In this document: positions 8,472 through 11,943 of the stretch, in pieces | How positions within the stretch are numbered: the first letter of the stretch is position 1 | How the letters are laid out: every line of letters starts with the position of its first letter | DNA from: Cochliopodium minus | Taxonomy: Eukaryota > Discosea > Himatismenida > Cochliopodiidae | Reading direction: 5' to 3' | NCBI GenBank assembly: GCA_024220525.1 | Contig: JAMYWO010000329.1 | Location: 6,470 to 18,412, forward strand | Length of the DNA: 11,943 nucleotides | Translations under genes and position numbers: made by a program | The notes under the pieces: generated by a model | What the model was told of the DNA's origin: nothing | Databases searched by the model: none | Seen by the model: the letters and a program-made list of their open reading frames with translations, nothing else

Positions 8472-9050
8472 TTAAAGATCTTCCCACCATTTAATTATCC
8501 CAAGCCCATGTTCTTGTGTGGAGGCCATCACCACCATTGGCTCTGATTCTTCGGGGATCTTTCCTTCATTTTTGCTTTTGTTGAATATTATGTTGGATAC
8601 TCTCACCAATATCTCAGCATCCAATACATACCAATATTTATAATCTCCTGGCCCAGATTCCAAATCCGTCCACCATAAATTTTGGCTTTCGCTATATGTG
8701 CTATTTTTATTGAGCAAATAAGAAGGCACAAAGACATCTTCAAAAAATCCCAATGAAACTTTGACTCCATTTGGTGTATTTTCTTTCACTTTTCCTGTCA
8801 ACAATTCTCCCTTCAAAGGTCTAAAAATCACCAAGATAAATATCACGTTAAAATATGCAAGCCCTGATCCATACATCAATTTGGCATTCATCACTTTCAG
8901 TATTTGTTTAAGCGAGATCACCAATCCTGTGTTTTTTATCACTTTGTCCAAATATTTCTTGTTAATTGATTTTTCTATTGCTTCTTTTTGATTATCCAGA
9001 TCATTAGCATTTATCTCTATTTTATCTTCCAATTTTATAGTGATGAACAT
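8472..9050 (-). CDS. RPC8: RNA polymerase III subunit RPC8 (Rpc25/POLR3H)
   Basis: The protein of 192 residues comes from a single exon. Family signatures run along its length: the N-terminus MFITIKLEDKIEI, then NTGLVISLKQI, then FRPLKGELLTGKV, then GVKVSLGFFEDVFVP, then a tail ending GLGIIKWWEDL. RPC8 is the Pol III counterpart of Rpb7. It has an N-terminal tip domain and a C-terminal S1/OB fold, and pairs with RPC9 to form the stalk that helps initiate transcription of tRNA and 5S genes. Human and yeast proteins are slightly longer (a little over 200 residues); the loop between the S1 strands is shorter here. The start is fixed by an in-frame TAA immediately upstream. It is the only gene here without introns, lies tail-to-tail with the RING gene and is divergent from glyoxalase. 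Confidence 0.93.
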   Translation of the reverse strand: MFITIKLEDKIEINANDLDNQKEAIEKSINKKYLDKVIKNTGLVISLKQILKVMNAKLMYGSGLAYFNVIFILVIFRPLKGELLTGKVKENTPNGVKVSLGFFEDVFVPSYLLNKNSTYSESQNLWWTDLESGPGDYKYWYVLDAEILVRVSNIIFNKSKNEGKIPEESEPMVVMASTQEHGLGIIKWWEDL

Positions 9051-9059
9051 TTATTGCAT
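9051..9059 (-). promoter_or_regulatory. Minimal upstream ORF abutting the RPC8 start
   Basis: On the minus strand the bases ATG CAA TAA directly precede the RPC8 ATG, making a two-codon frame whose stop touches the start codon. Whether the transcript includes it is unknown. Confidence 0.4.
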
Positions 9060-9125
9060 TCAGGTACCTCAATTTTTTAAATCTTTTGCAAAATTAAAAA
9101 AAAAAATTGAAAAAAAGAAGAGGAT
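9051..9125. promoter_or_regulatory. Divergent 75-base 5' region of RPC8 and glyoxalase I
   Basis: Both start codons face away from this short spacer, so the two genes must share promoter sequence or have promoters inside each other. It has A-rich runs toward the glyoxalase side and no motif I can name. Confidence 0.5.
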
Positions 9126-11805
9126 ATGAGCAAAAAAATTTCTTGGTTGAATAGTATTTTCAGGTATGTAGAATGCTTCCTTTATAAATTAAATAATCCA
9201 TGATATAATAGAATTTTTATTTTTTTTCACAAATGACATCATAATTAATTGTATTGAAAATGACATCAATATTATGATATTTTGTATTCAATTTGATCCT
9301 TTAATTTTTATTTTTGCTTTAATTTAAGACTTATTTCCTCAATTAGAATCAAAGATCCACAAAGAAGCCTCAAATTCTACACTGAAAGATTTGGGATGAC
9401 TTTGGTGTTCGAGAAAAAGATGGAGAATGCATCATTTTACTTTTTGGCAACATTGCCAGAGAATGTCAAAGTTCCACAAATTGGTAAGAAGATATAAAAT
9501 TTTTTTTTTTTGCTCTTAATTATTAAAACTATATATAACTTTGATTAAATGAAAAATCAACAGACAATCAAATCATTAATAATTAATTCAAATAAAATGA
9601 ATTAAAAAATTAAAAAAGATTTTTTTTTTTTTTTTGATTTAAGGAACCACTGAATCCAACAATTTCTTCACAAATTTTGAGGGTACTTGCTTGGGACTTT
9701 TACACGAACCCAACTCCAAGGTTGAAGAATTTAATAACGGAAACAAAGGTTTAATTTTTTGTATTTTTTTATTTTTTTTAATTTCATTATTTAATTTTTG
9801 ATAACAGAACCACACAGAGGATTTGGTAATTTATTTTAATTAAAACTAATTTTTATTTTTTTGATATTTATTTTTTAATTTTTAATATTCATATTTTATT
9901 TTAACAAAATTTTTATTCGTTCAGGGCACATTGCGTTCTCTGTTAATGATGTCTATAAATCATGTGAACATCTTGAAAAGTTTGAAACAAAGTAAATCAT
10001 TTTTTTTTAAAAAATCAAATAATTTAACATAATTTTGAGATTATTTTTTCATTTTTTTTTCAATTTTTTATTAAAAATAATTTTTATTTTTTTTAATTTT
10101 AGGTTCCAAAAAAAGTAAATTTTTTTTTGTTTTTTTTTTAATATTAACACACAACGATTTAAAGACCTGATGACGGAAGAATGAAGGGATTGGCATTTGT
10201 GTTGGACGAAGACACTTATTGGATCGAAGTTTTGGGTATCTTTACAATAATTTTTTTATTTTTTTTTCATCTATTTTATTTTATAATTTATATTTTATAA
10301 TTTATAATTTATATTTTATATTTTATATTTTATATTTTATATTTTATATTTTATATTTTATATTTTATTTCATATTTTTTGTTCATATTTTTTATTTTTA
10401 TTTTTATTTAAAAATTTTGTTAATTTTATTTTTATTTTTATTTTTTATTTTTATTTTTTATTTTGTTTGTTTTATTTTCAATTTTTATTTTTATTTTTAT
10501 TTTTTATTTTACATTCATTTTTAATTATATTTTTTTTTATTTATTTGATTTATTTATTTTATTTTATTTTTTTATTTATTTTTTTTTAAAAATATACAGC
10601 TAGAGGTGCTGGAAGTAATATTCCCCGTGAATACAATCTCAGCCAAACCATGATCAGGTAAACCAAAATTTAATTGCAAAACACCTTTTTCAATTAATAA
10701 TTTCTTTCACTTCAGAGTTAAAGGTATATTATTTTTTCAAAAAAAAAAAAAATTCTTAAACGTTAATGCCAAAAACAAATAGATCCCAAAAAGGTAATTT
10801 TTATTTTTTTTATTTTTTTATTTTTTTATTTACTTTTTATAATTATTTTTATTTTAAAATATTTTGTGCTTCATTTATATAATTACTTCATATTTTAAAT
10901 TTCGTTGTTACTTTTTTTATTTATTTACTTATCATTTGTAATGATATTGATCTTTTATGATCTTTTTTTTTTAAAAATTATTCTAATTTATTTTTTGGTT
11001 TTTTTTTGTTTTTTTTTTTGTATTTGTAATATTTTTTTTTTCGTATCATGTCTTCTTTTTGTAATATTTTTTTTTTTCGAAATCCATCAGACCCTCCCAT
11101 TCTACCAGTCATTGGGATTCAAAGTCCTCCACGAAAAACACTTCTCCGAGGCCAAGTTCAGTCTCTATTTTCTCGGATCTCTCCCTGATGACGTTAAATA
11201 CCCCCAAGACCCTACTTCCGAAGAAGCTAACCAATTCGTCAAAAATTTGTTCTATGTAAAATTTTTTTTAAATAAATTTTGATAGTTTTTATTTTATTTT
11301 ATTTTTTATTTTATTTTGAATTTATTAATTTTTATTTTTAAAATTTTTTTTTGTTTTTGGCAGCCCATTTTGGAGATCACCCACAACCACGGTACTGAGA
11401 CTGATGACAACTTCAGCTACCATAATGGTAACGTCGATCCTGTCGGATTTTCCAGTAATGCTTTTTCCTTTTTATTTGATTTTTTATTTGATTTTTTATT
11501 AATTATAAATAATTTTAATAAATTAAATATAGAATTATATTTAATAAATTTAGTTTTTATTTTCCATTTTATTTATTAATTTTAATTTTTATTTATTTTT
11601 ATCATTATTTTTATTATTATTTTTATTATTTTTAGGGTTGACCTTCATCGTTGATGACCCAAATAGTGTAGTCCCTTCTCTCCAAAAATTGGGCGGTTCT
11701 TTGTTGTCAGAAGAGGAGACTAAGAAACATCCTCATTTTGGGACCCTTGTAGCTGATCCTGATAGATATTTCGTTGAATTGATCAAAAGAAATTCTACTC
11801 TTTAA
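9126..11805 (+). CDS. GLO1: Two-domain glyoxalase I (lactoylglutathione lyase), 13 exons
   Basis: The enzyme converts the hemithioacetal of methylglyoxal and glutathione to S-lactoylglutathione, normally in the cytosol. Exons are 9126-9163, 9347-9483, 9644-9748, 9808-9825, 9925-9991, 10103-10114, 10165-10235, 10600-10657, 10716-10723, 10783-10793, 11091-11255, 11364-11454 and 11636-11805. All phases match, giving 316 residues, close to yeast Glo1. Domain 1 (1-149) has [30 protein letters not shown] and [12 protein letters not shown]. Domain 2 (about 160-316) has [38 protein letters not shown] and SYHNGN. Aligned to the human ligands Gln33, Glu99, His126 and Glu172, domain 1 has Asn9, Gly76, His101 and Glu147, and domain 2 has Gln165, Glu234, Arg261 and Glu308. 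One of the two composite metal sites is therefore complete. Four exons are 18 bases or shorter. Confidence 0.93.
9808..9825 (+). other. 18-base micro-exon 4 of glyoxalase I
   Basis: It completes Glu94 and encodes PHRGF plus the first base of Gly100, just before metal ligand His101. The flanking introns are 59 and 99 bases, and the upstream donor is an unusual GTTTAA. Skipping it keeps frame but removes six residues. Confidence 0.88.
10103..10114 (+). other. 12-base micro-exon 6 of glyoxalase I
   Basis: It supplies the centre of KFQKKPDDG, a segment conserved in the family (human KFVKKPDDG). It is flanked by an acceptor TTTTAG and a donor GTAAAT, enters and leaves in phase 2, and is frame-neutral if skipped. 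Confidence 0.88.
10236..10599 (+). other. Intron 7 of glyoxalase I, 364 bases, repeat-rich, no gene
   Basis: This is the longest intron of the window, placed between the two glyoxalase domains. It is almost only T and A, with TTTTTA runs. A Phe/Tyr-rich reading frame in it is an artefact of composition. The donor is GTATCT and the acceptor is ATATACAG. Confidence 0.85.
10311..10366. repeat. Heptanucleotide microsatellite ATATTTT, 8 copies
   Basis: Eight perfect tandem copies of ATATTTT lie inside glyoxalase intron 7. Imperfect ATAATTT/ATATTTT variants precede them from about 10282. Confidence 0.92.
10716..10723 (+). other. 8-base micro-exon 9 of glyoxalase I
   Basis: AGTTAAAG lies between the acceptor CACTTCAG and the donor GTATAT. 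It encodes the RVK(D) of the conserved TMIRVKDP motif of domain 2. Without it and exon 10 the frame breaks. Confidence 0.88.
10783..10793 (+). other. 11-base micro-exon 10 of glyoxalase I
   Basis: ATCCCAAAAAG lies between the acceptor CAAATAG and the donor GTAATT. It completes Asp172 and encodes PKK. It joins in phase 0 to exon 11, which starts TLPFYQ. Confidence 0.88.
10794..11090 (+). other. Intron 10 of glyoxalase I, 297 bases, no gene
   Basis: It is T-rich throughout, with several T runs of 8 to 10 and only scattered G and C. It ends at the acceptor AAATCCATCAG before exon 11. Nothing coding is seen. Confidence 0.8.
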
Positions 11806-11943
11806 TAATTTGATTTGTCAATTAAATTTGATTATGCTGAAATATATTAATAATTAAATAATATTAATATAAATTATATTTATATATTTATTTATAATTA
11901 TATTTATATAATATTTATATATATATATTTATATTAATAATAT
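11806..11943. other. 3' flank of glyoxalase I, pure A/T tail
   Basis: After the TAA stop the sequence becomes TA-rich, and from 11840 to the window end it contains no G or C. No gene is seen. It holds TATATTTATA-like alternations that could fold on themselves. Confidence 0.75.

Noticed and set aside
8472-9050. Assignment as Rpb7 (Pol II) rather than RPC8 (Pol III)
   Set aside because: The GVKVSLGFFEDVFVP segment and the GLGIIKWWEDL ending match RPC8/Rpc25 rather than Rpb7.
10219-10524. Phe/Tyr/Ile-rich frame resembling a membrane protein
   Set aside because: It is produced by the ATATTTT and TTTTTA repeats of glyoxalase intron 7; only its first few codons touch real exon sequence.
1-11943. 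Mobile elements, CRISPR arrays, tRNA or rRNA genes, or an organelle genome
   Set aside because: No transposase or reverse transcriptase frame, no spaced direct repeats with unique spacers and no cloverleaf were seen. Spliceosomal introns and nuclear gene content exclude an organelle.

Overview
The window comes from the nuclear genome of an AT-rich unicellular eukaryote. All four genes encode eukaryotic proteins. I could place 31 spliceosomal introns: all are GT-AG, 29 start with GTA, and they range from 45 to 364 bases. TAA and TGA both serve as stops and no in-frame stop needs reassignment, so the standard code fits. One Asn-rich tract resembles those of Dictyostelium-like amoebae or Plasmodium, but the lineage cannot be fixed from the sequence.

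Layout. Minus strand, 7055 to beyond position 1: a myosin heavy chain with 17 visible exons (at least 1668 residues). In order it has a complete motor core, one clear IQ motif, a duplicated 46-residue neck segment, a charged Glu/Arg/Lys helix, a linker with a repeated PSYNDS motif, a possible winged-helix domain, a RhoGAP domain and an Asn-rich tail. Its 3' end lies outside the window. Plus strand, 7232-8363: a four-exon RING/coiled-coil protein of the Zip3/RNF212 type (meiotic crossover factors), divergent from the myosin gene across 176 bases. Minus strand, 8472-9050: an intronless RNA polymerase III subunit RPC8 (yeast Rpc25, human POLR3H), tail-to-tail with the RING gene. Plus strand, 9126-11805: a two-domain glyoxalase I with 13 exons, starting 75 bases from the RPC8 start codon.

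The four genes share no pathway; they are simply packed tightly. The most notable features are: the glyoxalase gene is assembled through micro-exons of 18, 12, 8 and 11 bases; its metal ligands are complete in one active site and mostly lost in the other; the myosin joins an actin motor to a RhoGAP whose arginine finger is kept while two other usual catalytic-site residues are changed; and the RING protein has Tyr where a zinc-binding His is expected.

Composition is not uniform. Genes near the middle use A/T-ending codons and mostly have short introns. Toward both ends codons become G/C-ending, and longer, nearly pure A/T introns appear. Introns are T-rich on the sense strand of whichever gene they belong to.
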